A DNA stretch of 64,000 nucleotides from Candidatus Poseidoniales archaeon (GCA_003602415.1 QQSK01000013.1:116220-180219); one strand, 5' to 3'; counted from the stretch's first letter, positions 1 through 10,025 are shown. The notes: generated by a model not told the origin, from the letters alone. Program-made: numbers and translations.

Positions 1-318
1 ATTGGTGCAGATTTTGCTAAAGTGAATTATCCTCGTGCATTCGAAGGCATGACACAACCAGAAAGTCTTGGTATCGCTGCTGAAGCAGCAGGCCGCTGTG
101 GAATAATCTGTTCAGGAGGAGGAACACTTCCGCCTGAAGAATTCCTAGGACGTTTGGTTGACCAGATGCAAGTTTCAGGTTGTAGAGGTGCTGCAACTGG
201 CAGAAATATTCACCAGAAAACAACCGAAGAAGCAGTCAGAATGACCGCAGCATGTAAAGCGGTAATTTGTGATGGTGCTGGACTTGAAGAAGCTCTAGCA
301 ATTTACAATGGACAGTAA
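1..318 (+). CDS. DhnA-type class I (archaeal) aldolase / ADH-synthase-like, C-terminal part, truncated by window start
   Basis: Frame 1 is open from base 1 (IGADFAKVNYP...GIICSGGG...GCRGAATGRNIHQ...AVICDGAGLEEA); GADxxKxxYP and GRNIxQ are typical of DhnA-family aldolases. Confidence 0.75.
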   Translation: MGADFAKVNYPRAFEGMTQPESLGIAAEAAGRCGIICSGGGTLPPEEFLGRLVDQMQVSGCRGAATGRNIHQKTTEEAVRMTAACKAVICDGAGLEEALAIYNGQ

Positions 319-417
319 TCATTGTACCATTCCACAAGATGTACAGAGGCTACCTACGACTAGGCCGCCACAGAACATGCAGACTCCTGCATCAGTAATC
401 TCGAGAATGCGAATCAT

Positions 418-744
418 TCAGTTTCGCCTGATTAGGTCGCTGGTTTGAACGTTGCCATCAGGGCCGATGATAATTGGCTGGCCTTCTTCCCATCCTGGGC
501 AGTTATCTGAAACCCATGTTCGTGTAGCCCATTCGCAGATGTCGTATCCGCCAGATAGTATTCCTGAACGCTTGATGTATCCTACTTTGACAATGTCCTT
601 GTCCTTTGAAAGGACGTTTCCGAGTTGTTGACTAGTTGTTCCATGCCTCATGGTGCTGTTGATGTGCTCTAGGATCTCTGCGGTATTTCGCGGTTTGTCA
701 CCTAGGAACTTCTTGATTTTCTCTCGTATTCTTACTGTCTTCAT
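418..744 (-). CDS. small winged-helix-like protein
   Basis: 108 aa ORF with wHTH-like pattern (RIREKIKKFLGDKPRNTAEILEHINS...LGNVLSKDKDIVKVG). Confidence 0.6.
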   Translation of the reverse strand: MKTVRIREKIKKFLGDKPRNTAEILEHINSTMRHGTTSQQLGNVLSKDKDIVKVGYIKRSGILSGGYDICEWATRTWVSDNCPGWEEGQPIIIGPDGNVQTSDLIRRN

Positions 745-1006
745 TAGTCATCTCCTCCTTGTCATTTGGCTGTTTCCTGTGTCTTGGATGGGCCGTTGAA
801 TCCAAGGAGCGAAGCAGCCCATATAACCGTTGCTACTACATCGAGTTCAAAGTTACATTAACTAACTCGATTTTTGACATAAAAGTGGTTTTATTGTTAA
901 ACCGAGTTTAATAAAGGGAGTTCTCCAGTGGAAATATGTAACAAAATGTAACAAAATAGTGTAAAGTAAGTAAAAATCCTGATATATCAAGTATTATTGG
1001 AACAAA

Positions 1007-3295
1007 TTGGTGACAATGGTGCGTAGTAATCGTATTAGATCTACATACCAAAGAAGAATCCTAGATTGGCTTGCAGATGGAGGAGGAACTGTAACTGAAG
1101 TTTCTCAGGCGCTGGGGATCAGAATCCCTCACGCTTCTGCAGCCCTGAAAAAACTCAGAGAATCGGGCGACGTCGCCAGAGATCATGTTAGTCAACGCGG
1201 CTCTAGATATCGCTTATCTTCTCAAGGATTGACCCGTTTAGAATCAGATGGTTTGTCTAGATTGAATGAGTTGGTAAGGTGGCCTCCGCCACCAGGTGCG
1301 GCAGGGATAGTTTTGGCTAGAGAAGGGCCTATGCTACTACTTGGTTACGCCTCAATGCCAGCTGGACCTCTGCTTGGACTACCTGAAAGGCCAATGAATG
1401 AGGAAAGTGGAGTGATGGAAGATTCCACTGGAAATCAAGGGGAGTCTGACACATGGATTTGGGCTGTACAAAGAGGAGATGGTCCAGTATGGTGGGATTT
1501 AGATTCCTCGAGGAGGGCACAACCACCAGAAGAACCGAGTTCTCTAACATTAGCTGCTTGGATGGAACGTCCAAAAGTAATGGGTATTGTTCGAGCAAGA
1601 ATATTGGATGAAACAAATCCTTGGCCCTTAGGAGTTGGAAGTTGGTTCAAAACTTTACCAACTGGTTACTGGCCTGAATTACCACAGGTATTACGCGATG
1701 GTGATGCAGCAATTGGTCGTGCAGGTAATTCCGGTCCATTGGTTAGCCCTAGAGGCGGGATGCATGCTAGAATAGGAAGGAGAACAGATCGTTCATTATT
1801 GATCAATAGTTTCGTTGAAGAATCATTTACGGTTGCAGATGGCGACCTTTTGGCACGTCCAGAATCTGCTTTACCCAAGGGTTTGCTCAAGCATTGGCTG
1901 AAGATTATCCATCCACGTCTCAATCAACATTCAATCAATGAGAGATTCGAGAGGTTATCTAAAGACATAGATTCTTCATCATCCAATGCATTAACCAGAA
2001 AGTTACTCAATGATTTCCCAGGAAGGGTTTGGAAGAATCAGAAGACCAAATTCATAGACACTCGCTCTCTTTCACAAAGAGGTGGAGAGGCAGCGTTAAG
2101 ATACGCTATTGAGGTTAGTGAAGATTCCATTGTCTTGGATTGGAGATGGAATGAAAATGTGGAATTGTTGAACAGGTTTTCAAGTGATACTCGTTGTAAA
2201 TTATTGATTTCAGAATCGTCTCAAACCAATTTGCCATTCATCCTGACTTCGACAAATGAAACTGGTAAATTCAAATTAGAAATTCCTGGCAGACTATACC
2301 TCCCAATTAGTATCAAACAAGACGAATCTGTACCTGAGGATTGGAAGGCTCCAAAATCTCCATCAGAATTAGTTCGAGGTAATTCGAATACAATTTCAAA
2401 TGCAGATAATGAGTTAGATGCTATGTGGAAAGCGTGCATGCTACAATCTGGTAACGATGTCTGGGCAGATAGACACGAGAAAGAATATCCTCTAGCCTCA
2501 TGGATTGCAACCAGTAAAGAAAACCAGGTGGCAAGATGGAGGAGAATTGGAAATCAAATCGATCCGGTTTGGGCTGGCTTGGCCGATATGACAATTTTTG
2601 ATGATGATGATTTAGCAGACCTAGCGTTAGTTGATGACAAGGCACTTTCGATATTGATAGCTAGAATTAGGAATAATCCTTTGCGAATATTATCGAAAAC
2701 CGTGACAAATCCTGCTATTGCAACCGCAATTTTGCTTAGCACAGAATGGATTGATATCGACGCAGATGTCATAGATTGTTGGCTAACCAATCCTCTACGT
2801 GTATCAGATGTCCTTAGAAGGAATTGGGGCAAATCAGAAATCGGGAGATTGGTAGATGCCTGTCAACATCACAGTGTTCTATTCAATAATTCCAAAATTC
2901 ACGATAGAATTCAAATTCTTGCGATAATGGAAGATGTGCATTATTCGTTGTGGAAAGAACATTCTGTTGAATGGTTATCCATTTGTTTGGGCTCTACTAT
3001 TGGCAGAAATGCCTTGTCTATGCTAGATTTACCTTGGCCTGCTATCGTATACGAACAAAATCTAGATTCAGGTGATTTAGTCTTGATTCACCACATGCCA
3101 GATGGAATAGGAACAGATTCACTGAAAGATGTGATGGAAGGGTTAGAGGCTAGGGAGAATAATCGTCCACCAAGCCAAGGAAGAACACATCCATTGGCAG
3201 GATGGTTATTCCAGGAATTGGTTCCTCAGCCTGAATTAGATACTGAATATGATTTGGATATTCATATCGCTTTGCACCGACGCTTTGAACAATGA
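1007..3295 (+). CDS. large protein with N-terminal winged-helix (MarR/ArsR-like) domain, otherwise unassigned
   Basis: 762 aa ORF; N-term RRILDWLADGGGTVTEVSQALGIRIPHASAALKKLRESGDVARD resembles wHTH. Confidence 0.8.
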   Translation: MVTMVRSNRIRSTYQRRILDWLADGGGTVTEVSQALGIRIPHASAALKKLRESGDVARDHVSQRGSRYRLSSQGLTRLESDGLSRLNELVRWPPPPGAAGIVLAREGPMLLLGYASMPAGPLLGLPERPMNEESGVMEDSTGNQGESDTWIWAVQRGDGPVWWDLDSSRRAQPPEEPSSLTLAAWMERPKVMGIVRARILDETNPWPLGVGSWFKTLPTGYWPELPQVLRDGDAAIGRAGNSGPLVSPRGGMHARIGRRTDRSLLINSFVEESFTVADGDLLARPESALPKGLLKHWLKIIHPRLNQHSINERFERLSKDIDSSSSNALTRKLLNDFPGRVWKNQKTKFIDTRSLSQRGGEAALRYAIEVSEDSIVLDWRWNENVELLNRFSSDTRCKLLISESSQTNLPFILTSTNETGKFKLEIPGRLYLPISIKQDESVPEDWKAPKSPSELVRGNSNTISNADNELDAMWKACMLQSGNDVWADRHEKEYPLASWIATSKENQVARWRRIGNQIDPVWAGLADMTIFDDDDLADLALVDDKALSILIARIRNNPLRILSKTVTNPAIATAILLSTEWIDIDADVIDCWLTNPLRVSDVLRRNWGKSEIGRLVDACQHHSVLFNNSKIHDRIQILAIMEDVHYSLWKEHSVEWLSICLGSTIGRNALSMLDLPWPAIVYEQNLDSGDLVLIHHMPDGIGTDSLKDVMEGLEARENNRPPSQGRTHPLAGWLFQELVPQPELDTEYDLDIHIALHRRFEQ

Positions 3296-3297
3296 GA

Positions 3298-3575
3298 GCC
3301 ACCGACACTAACTCGACCGCACATGCAACATCGCACGGAGAGCGTCCGCTCAGTGAACTGCGATACCAATGTATGCGGTCGCGTGCCATCGACGAAGACC
3401 AGGGTGACTCTTAGGAGAATGACCTCTGATGCAAACCGATGGACAATGTGGTCGGTAATGGGTCCTCGCTGGACGAGAGAATGAGAGTGAGACAACCAAC
3501 CGGCTGCACAGATAAGCCCTGACCCTGGGTCAAGCCTCCGAGGAGACAGTGACAGGGGCTGTTACGGGTCGGGGC
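3298..3575 (+). ncRNA. candidate structured ncRNA (unassigned; RNase P RNA-like hints)
   Basis: GC-richer non-coding interval between two CDSs with nested complementary segments: GCC(A)CCGAC 3298-3306 / GTCGGGGC 3568-3575; CGACCGCA 3314-3321 / TGCGGTCG 3374-3381; ATCGCA 3330-3335 / TGCGAT 3359-3364; ACCGA 3435-3439 / TCGGT 3452-3456; AGCCCTG 3515-3521 / CAGGGGCT 3553-3560. Confidence 0.45.
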
Positions 3576-3625
3576 ACAGATTTCTTTGCGATTCATTGAA
3601 TAGCCATCCAAACCCAGTGGATAGT

Positions 3626-4615
3626 ATGGGGAAGTTGGAGCGCTGCTTAGTCGGTGGCACTTTCGACAGATTTCATGATGGCCACAAGGCTTTGCTCGAA
3701 ATGGCATTAGATGTCGCAGAGTTAGTCGAAGTTTGGATCACAAACGATGAAATGTCGGCCTCTAAATCTCCTGTACTCGAATCTTTTGAAGATAGAAGGG
3801 AAGCAATTCTGGTCTGGGCCGATGAAAGAATCACTACTCATGAATTAGAAGATAGTCTTGGTCCTGCTCCAATCCGAAAAGATTGCGACAGTATCATTTG
3901 CACTCCTGAGACTTTGAACAACTGTCAAAAAATCAATGAAATGAGATTACGAAATGGTTTGATTCCTTTAGAAATCATAGAAGTTCCTCACACACTTGAT
4001 GAGAATGGCGGAATAATTTCTAGTTCTAGAATCAGAGCTGGATTGATTGACAAAGAAGGGAAAGTTTGGCTAAATGAGACCAACCGACTAAACACATATC
4101 ATTTTCATTCTGGTTTGGATTCAGAACTCAAGAAACCATCTGGTGAATTATTTCCAGGTCCAGAAGAATCTCCAGAGATTGCAATGTCTGCAGCGATGGA
4201 GAATATTGCTCCAGGCGGCATTGTAGCGGTTGGAGATGTAAGCGTGGCGACATTGCTTGACATGGGTGTAATTCCAGATATTGCACTAGTGGATGGGATG
4301 ACTAAGCGTACAGAGTTAATCGAGAAAGTAGAACTCTCGCAATTTGATTTGCTAATCTCAGCAGTCAATCCTGCCGGTCAAATCACTCCCTCTCTCATCC
4401 AATCAATCGATGCTGCACTCCATAGTGACCAAACAACTTGCATCGAAGTCGATGGGGAAGAGGATTTAGCTCCAATTATTGTACACCTATTGGCACCTAT
4501 AGGCACTAATGTTGTTTATGGGCAACCATCCAAAGGAGTCGTATTACGCATTACCGACCTTGCAGCAAAAGAACAATGTCGAGGCTTGCTATCAAGATTC
4601 GAGGTGAGAAATTGA
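3626..4615 (+). CDS. fusion of archaeal phosphopantetheine adenylyltransferase (CoaD-like) and GTP-dependent dephospho-CoA kinase (DUF359)
   Basis: LVGGTFDRFHDGHKALLEMA nucleotidyltransferase motif; C-terminal GGIVAVGDVSVATLLDMGVIPDIALVDGMTKR typical of DUF359. ORF track start is 3596; ATG at 3626 preferred. Confidence 0.85.
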   Translation: MGKLERCLVGGTFDRFHDGHKALLEMALDVAELVEVWITNDEMSASKSPVLESFEDRREAILVWADERITTHELEDSLGPAPIRKDCDSIICTPETLNNCQKINEMRLRNGLIPLEIIEVPHTLDENGGIISSSRIRAGLIDKEGKVWLNETNRLNTYHFHSGLDSELKKPSGELFPGPEESPEIAMSAAMENIAPGGIVAVGDVSVATLLDMGVIPDIALVDGMTKRTELIEKVELSQFDLLISAVNPAGQITPSLIQSIDAALHSDQTTCIEVDGEEDLAPIIVHLLAPIGTNVVYGQPSKGVVLRITDLAAKEQCRGLLSRFEVRN

Positions 4616-5628
4616 CATTGGTTTCTATTGCAGTATGCGTTAGAAATGGATTAGATTGGATAGACGGGTGTCTAGAATCCTTGGTCAATCAAACCCATTC
4701 ACCACTTGAAATCATATTGGTGGATGATGGTTCAACCGATGGGAGCCAGGATAAAGTGAAACAATGGTCTGAACATGAATTAGTTTCAACAATCCTGCAA
4801 AAACCGCTTGGACTTTCTGCAGGAAGAATGGCAGCACTTAGTGAAGCAAAAGGCGAATGGTTTGCGATTACTGATATTGATGTTAGACCCGAAGCGGATT
4901 GGATTCAGAGGATGTTGGAGTCTTCAGAATCTCGAGATGGTGAAAATGTAGTAGCGGTGACGGGACGGACAGTCTTTGGCAGATCGGATGATGTCATTTC
5001 TCGCATTAGGTCGTTAGAAATTGAATCCAAGTATCGTTCTCGTCCCCGTCGGACCAAGTTAGCTAACGGTCCGTGTTCAATGTTTGATAGAGAGCAGTTA
5101 TTGGAAATTGGCGGATTTGATCCTTCTTGGTATCATGCTGAAGACATGGAAGTTTCTCTCAAACTGGTCGAAAATGGAGGGACGATTGTTTACACTCCTG
5201 AAGCCGTTGTTAATCACGTTCCAGAAACTGGGCTTTCCCGATTTTTGCATAAGAGAAGAAGAGACGCTAGAGCCCACGTCAGAATCCACAGAAGATACAA
5301 AGGAGTTAGGCACGACTTCATAGGTTCATCTTGGATGGTTTTGTGGATGATACCATTGATGGCTTTAGGCTCATATGGCGCATATCTGTATTCATTAAAT
5401 CTCACAAATTATTCTTCGATTGATTTAGAATCGCTGTACTATTCTCTAACAAGAGAAGTTTTGCTGATTATGTTTTTACCACTATTTTGGCTGGTCTCAA
5501 TCATTAGAAGCCATTTGCCAAAAAGAAGTCTGAAAGCACTAATTGTACTTTTCACATGGTCGATATACCTGTGGCAAGGAATCTTGCTAGGCTATTTAGA
5601 TGCGTTATTGAGGCGTAATGGCCACTAA
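4576..5628 (+). CDS. family 2 glycosyltransferase with C-terminal TM segments
   Basis: VSIAVCVRNGLDWIDGCLESLVNQTHSPLEIILVDDGSTDGS; C-terminal hydrophobic segments; real start may be TTG ~4612. Confidence 0.85.
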   Translation: MSRLAIKIRGEKLTLVSIAVCVRNGLDWIDGCLESLVNQTHSPLEIILVDDGSTDGSQDKVKQWSEHELVSTILQKPLGLSAGRMAALSEAKGEWFAITDIDVRPEADWIQRMLESSESRDGENVVAVTGRTVFGRSDDVISRIRSLEIESKYRSRPRRTKLANGPCSMFDREQLLEIGGFDPSWYHAEDMEVSLKLVENGGTIVYTPEAVVNHVPETGLSRFLHKRRRDARAHVRIHRRYKGVRHDFIGSSWMVLWMIPLMALGSYGAYLYSLNLTNYSSIDLESLYYSLTREVLLIMFLPLFWLVSIIRSHLPKRSLKALIVLFTWSIYLWQGILLGYLDALLRRNGH

Positions 5629-6225
5629 TCACTCATCATCTTCTACAGTTGAAAGCATTCTCAGGACTAAACCTGTTGCCATCAATGCAATTGCGATAGA
5701 ATAAACTCCAGGGTCAATCCATGATGTGTACATGATTCCCCAATAGAAGTAGAATACAACACTTGCAAGCATGGACCAAGTTCCTAGGACCAATGACCAT
5801 CCACCATTTCCTGGCTCGATCAAGTCGTTGTACCACTCGCTTTTTACCATTGACTGAATCCAATCGGATGCACTACCATCGCCGATTAATGAGCGAGATC
5901 CGAGGAAGGTCAAAACACCACAAAGTACCATGAAAACAGCGTCTCCTGCAACAAATGCAGATGCAGTATCCTTGTTATCAAATGCTGCGTTAGTATATTC
6001 AAAAGTGAATACTCCACCCCAAGATACTCGATAACTTGGATGAATAATTCCCATAATGTTGAGAATTGCTAGCATTAAACCAAGGATTCCTAGCCAAAAA
6101 TACCAGTTAGCAAGAGTCTTTGATGGGTTTGTCAGCATATCGAACATACCGTTCTCTGCATTCTCACCTTCGTTGCTCATGCGTCCGTCGACCTTGGACG
6201 CGTTTAAGAGTCTTGGCATAGCCAA
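5629..6225 (-). CDS. multi-pass membrane protein
   Basis: 198 aa with about four hydrophobic segments. Confidence 0.6.
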   Translation of the reverse strand: MAMPRLLNASKVDGRMSNEGENAENGMFDMLTNPSKTLANWYFWLGILGLMLAILNIMGIIHPSYRVSWGGVFTFEYTNAAFDNKDTASAFVAGDAVFMVLCGVLTFLGSRSLIGDGSASDWIQSMVKSEWYNDLIEPGNGGWSLVLGTWSMLASVVFYFYWGIMYTSWIDPGVYSIAIALMATGLVLRMLSTVEDDE

Positions 6226-6244
6226 AATAAGGCCGGATTACAAC

Positions 6245-7486
6245 TCAAAGTTGAGTTTGGTGTCGATATTTTGCTGAGAAAACATCGGTCAAAGCAGGTT
6301 CAGCCTTTGACATTACATCACAAGGGTCTATGTTGGTAGGAATACAAGAATTGATTTCTTTACTGCGTCCATATCGTCCACGTGAAATGGTTTTAGCGGT
6401 GATTAATCCTAACATGTCCAAGTTTGAAATGATTCCAGAGATTCTCCTGGCTGTAAGGAATTGCTGTCCGATGTGAGAACAAGCTTGCTTGTAAATATGG
6501 TAAACTTCACCAGTTTGTATATTCCTCAAACCATTCTTTTCGTTGATTAAAACTGAGGATAATACCAATTTTTGCTGAGTTGGAAGGGTTCTGATAACAG
6601 GAGTTACTTGGTCGGACTCAATTTGAGCCTGAGCAATTCTGACATGATTTTGTTCAACCACTTCAACGCCTTCTTGTTCTGCTTTTTCTGTTGAGACTCG
6701 CAACAAGTCTAGAGCACATCGAGCATCTCCATGTTCTTGTGCAGCAAGGGCCGCACATAACTCGATCACTCCTGGACCAATCGCCTCAGTACTAATACCA
6801 AGACTTGCTCGAGAGCGCAAAATGTCCTGAAGTTGCTCAGCATTGTATGGATTGAAAACAATATCTTGTTGTCCAAGTCGACTTCTAACTCTTGGATCTA
6901 AGAAATCTGTGAATTTGAGGTCATTAGAAATCCCGATAACACAAGCCCTTGCATTCTTCAATTCAGCATTCAAGTTTGTTAGGTTGTAGAGAAGGTCATC
7001 GCCTGCTTTCTTTACTAGATGGTCGATTTCATCAAGAACCAGAACATAAACTCCTCCTCGAGAATTCATTCTTTTGACCAATTCTGAGAAAACTCTGTCG
7101 GTAGGCCATCCAGTGAATGGAATCTCTTCTCTTTCATGATCTTCTAATAATGCATTTCCAAGATGTGAAAGTACTCTGTACTGTGTGTCGATTTGTCGAC
7201 AGTTAACCATTACTGGATGGACGATTCTTCCAATCGACTCTCCCTTCCTTTGCAGTTGGTCACAAACGTATCTAGTAACTGCTGTTTTTCCTGCACCGGT
7301 TACGCCGTACAAAATCATGTTAGATGGAATATGTCCCTTTAGGGCTTCAACTAGATTAAATGAAAGCTGGTCTCTCTCGTAGTCACGATGAGGTAGTGTC
7401 TCTGGTTGGTAAGTGTGGCGCAGTACTTCTTTCTGAATAAACAGAGTTTTTTGATTGAGAATTCCATCGAAAATATTTCTCTTCAA
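6245..7486 (-). CDS. cdc6: Orc1/Cdc6 replication initiator
   Basis: AAA+ Walker A ILYGVTGAGKTAVTRYV, Walker B VLVLDEIDHL, sensor VIGISND, C-terminal wHTH. Confidence 0.92.
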   Translation of the reverse strand: MKRNIFDGILNQKTLFIQKEVLRHTYQPETLPHRDYERDQLSFNLVEALKGHIPSNMILYGVTGAGKTAVTRYVCDQLQRKGESIGRIVHPVMVNCRQIDTQYRVLSHLGNALLEDHEREEIPFTGWPTDRVFSELVKRMNSRGGVYVLVLDEIDHLVKKAGDDLLYNLTNLNAELKNARACVIGISNDLKFTDFLDPRVRSRLGQQDIVFNPYNAEQLQDILRSRASLGISTEAIGPGVIELCAALAAQEHGDARCALDLLRVSTEKAEQEGVEVVEQNHVRIAQAQIESDQVTPVIRTLPTQQKLVLSSVLINEKNGLRNIQTGEVYHIYKQACSHIGQQFLTARRISGIISNLDMLGLITAKTISRGRYGRSKEINSCIPTNIDPCDVMSKAEPALTDVFSAKYRHQTQL

Positions 7487-7907
7487 AAAATAACACCTCT
7501 GATTTTTATCTTAGTCGTTTGAGCCCGGTCCATACCATGCGTGATGCCTACGGGGAGTCCGAGTCCACCATATAAGGATAATCCCGTGCAAGGATATTTG
7601 CAAGCGGTTTTGTCCATAAACTGAATTTCAATTGGGGGTATAAAAAGGGAAGGGGGTATTTTTGTTTTCACTTATAAAAAAAGACAACTGTGGTCCTAAA
7701 AATTTCAAGCTTTGCGGGTGATAAAAAATTCTCCGCCGAACATAAAATCCATTTTTATCGGAACAAAATTTGAGGGAGTTTACTCCAATTTAAGTTTGAA
7801 TAATTTCTCGATCGAATTTTTTTATAAATTTTTGATATTGAAGACGTTGAAAAAACCGCAGAATAAATAATAACAATAAAAAATGTTATTTTTAGTATAT
7901 TTTATTC
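7487..7907. other. AT-rich intergenic region next to orc1/cdc6, candidate replication origin
   Basis: ~420 bp without ORF beside cdc6; GGGGGTAT direct repeats at 7634-7641 and 7652-7659; GGAGT-TT-ACTCC at 7775-7786; long A/T tracts. Confidence 0.4.
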
Positions 7908-8720
7908 TTACAAAATGATGCCATTCGAATTTAAATTGAATTTCATACCATCTTCTCCATGAATGACATTTGGTGGAAATTCAGGGATTTCTTTGGTCAA
8001 AATTTCATAATCCGAATCTATGTATGTGTGAGTGAGTATTATTTTGGTTTGTGAACATTTTTTTGCCAAATCTGTAATGTGACTTGGCTTGTGATGATGT
8101 TCGGTAGCAACCCATTCTGGAACACCCATTTCTACAATCGCAAATTTGCACTTTTCAACACGATTCCACAATTCTTCACAAGGACCAGAATCTCCTGAGT
8201 GTAGCATCGACCATCCTTCTTTGTGGTCCATCATCCATCCGTGAGGTTCAACTTCAGGGTCATGTAAAACCTCAAATCTTTCAAATTTCCAATCCGATGT
8301 TTCTAAATCGTCTACCCATTCAATAGTTTGAAGCATATCATCAAGAGAGCCAGGGTATGCGAGCTTACAGAGTGTAGTCAATCTTTCACGTACAATTTCA
8401 GAGCCTGCCACAATCAATTTTTTTTGTCCTTCTCTATCTGAAATGTATTTTCTCTCAAGAAGGAAATTTGGGAAGCCAAATACATGATCTCCATGAACAT
8501 GCGTGACTAGTAATACGTCAATATCTGCCGGACTAATGCCTGCAATTCTTAGGCTTGCTAATGCAGTAGGTGGGCAATCAACGATGATGTGTCTATCGAT
8601 TGCCAAGAATGAATGGAGCCTTCCCGAAGGTAGGAATGCATTCCCACTTCCTAGTAACTCCACCAGTGCCATCAAACCTCCCAATCGTATCGAGAATATG
8701 ACATCATCGTCACCTAACAT
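7908..8720 (-). CDS. metallo-beta-lactamase fold hydrolase (RNase Z-like)
   Basis: LLVTHVHGDHVFGFPNF metal-binding motif, LHSGDSG; internal ATG giving MALVELLGSGNAFLPSGR is a likely start. Confidence 0.75.
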   Translation of the reverse strand: MLGDDDVIFSIRLGGLMALVELLGSGNAFLPSGRLHSFLAIDRHIIVDCPPTALASLRIAGISPADIDVLLVTHVHGDHVFGFPNFLLERKYISDREGQKKLIVAGSEIVRERLTTLCKLAYPGSLDDMLQTIEWVDDLETSDWKFERFEVLHDPEVEPHGWMMDHKEGWSMLHSGDSGPCEELWNRVEKCKFAIVEMGVPEWVATEHHHKPSHITDLAKKCSQTKIILTHTYIDSDYEILTKEIPEFPPNVIHGEDGMKFNLNSNGIIL

Positions 8721-8750
8721 TCATCTATCCGTTTCAGGTGGCCGGACCAA

Positions 8751-10025
8751 TTGGTGGTCAATGTGTCTAACTGGAGTGCAAAAAATCCGTACATGTCTAA
8801 GATTACAGAGTGCTATGTATTGAACGGTGAAGGTTCTAGAAAAGAAACTCGCCACGTCGTTTTCGATTTGGGAGACTCAGGACTTGATTACAAAGTCGGA
8901 GATGCTTTAGGAGTTCTATCTGAAAATCCTGAAAACACTGTGGATTTATTGATTGAAACTGCAGGTTGGGATGCTGACCACATGGTAACTACTCACAACG
9001 GTGAGAGAACACTCAAAGAAGCATTGAAGAAAGATTTCGAAATTCATCGTGTTAACAAGAAGTTCGTAAAATCACTAACTGAGAAAGTCAGTTCAAACGG
9101 AATGAGAATCTCTGTCAAATTGATTGAGAGTTATCGTGAATCCGTGGCAGGTCAAGGTTCAGGTTGGATGAGTGCCGATTCAGATTTATCCAATGGATTG
9201 CTTCCTTCAATTCCGGGAGATGACCCCGTGGGCAGAGTCGAGAACCTTGCATCTGATGCAGATGCGATGGAGGATTACATTTGGTCAAGAGACTATATTG
9301 ATGTAATGAACGATTTTGAGGTATCATACGCTCCAGAAGAATTCCTTGAGTTAGCTGACAAACTGAAGCCTCGATTGTACTCAATAGCCAGCAGTCATGA
9401 TGTCCACCCTGGATTTGTTGAATTGACAGTAGGTATTGTACGCTATTCGCATCATGGTAGAGATCGAGGCGGTTTGTGCACAGTCTACATGGCAGATGAA
9501 GTTGAAGTCAACAAGACCGATGTAGGAGTCTTTATGTCTCCAACTAAATCATTCGTTCTTCCTGAAGATAAGTCAACCGACATCATCATGGTTGGACCTG
9601 GAACAGGAATTGCGCCATTCCGTGCGTTCATGGAACAAAGAGTACACGATGGCGGCGACGGTAAGAACTGGCTATTCTTTGGCGACCAATCTTCAAAGAC
9701 TGAATTTTACTACAAGGACTCTATTGAAAACTGGTTAGATGAAGGTCATCTATACAGATTCACCACCGCTTGGTCCAGGGACCAAGAAGAGAAGATCTAT
9801 GTTCAACACAGATTGAAAGAACACGGTGCTGAAGTGTGGGAATGGTTCGAAAGAGGCGCATACTTCTACATTTGTGGTGACAAGCAATACATGGCAAAAG
9901 ACGTCCATAGAGCACTAATCGATATTGCTATTGATCATGGTGGAATGTCAGAAGCTGATGCTACACACTTCATTGAAAAGACGATGATGCGTGAAGAGAA
10001 GAGATACCTTAGAGATGTATACTGA
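8751..10025 (+). CDS. FAD/NADPH-binding oxidoreductase related to the CysJ/CPR reductase module, without flavodoxin domain
   Basis: LKPRLYSIASS (FAD), GPGTGIAPFRAFMEQR (NADPH), YICGDKQYMAKDVHRAL, C-terminal RYLRDVY. Confidence 0.9.
   Translation: MVVNVSNWSAKNPYMSKITECYVLNGEGSRKETRHVVFDLGDSGLDYKVGDALGVLSENPENTVDLLIETAGWDADHMVTTHNGERTLKEALKKDFEIHRVNKKFVKSLTEKVSSNGMRISVKLIESYRESVAGQGSGWMSADSDLSNGLLPSIPGDDPVGRVENLASDADAMEDYIWSRDYIDVMNDFEVSYAPEEFLELADKLKPRLYSIASSHDVHPGFVELTVGIVRYSHHGRDRGGLCTVYMADEVEVNKTDVGVFMSPTKSFVLPEDKSTDIIMVGPGTGIAPFRAFMEQRVHDGGDGKNWLFFGDQSSKTEFYYKDSIENWLDEGHLYRFTTAWSRDQEEKIYVQHRLKEHGAEVWEWFERGAYFYICGDKQYMAKDVHRALIDIAIDHGGMSEADATHFIEKTMMREEKRYLRDVY

Noticed and set aside
3298-3575. 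Assignment of the ncRNA candidate as SRP RNA
   Set aside because: No convincing helix-8 signature (GGUCAGG...AGCAG-like) and the end-paired multi-hairpin layout does not match; left unassigned.
3262-3707. Minus-strand ORFs (77-98 aa) and 3150-3389 across the 3.3-3.6 kb region
   Set aside because: Overlap the strongly structured non-coding interval and have no recognizable protein pattern; RNA structure is the better explanation.
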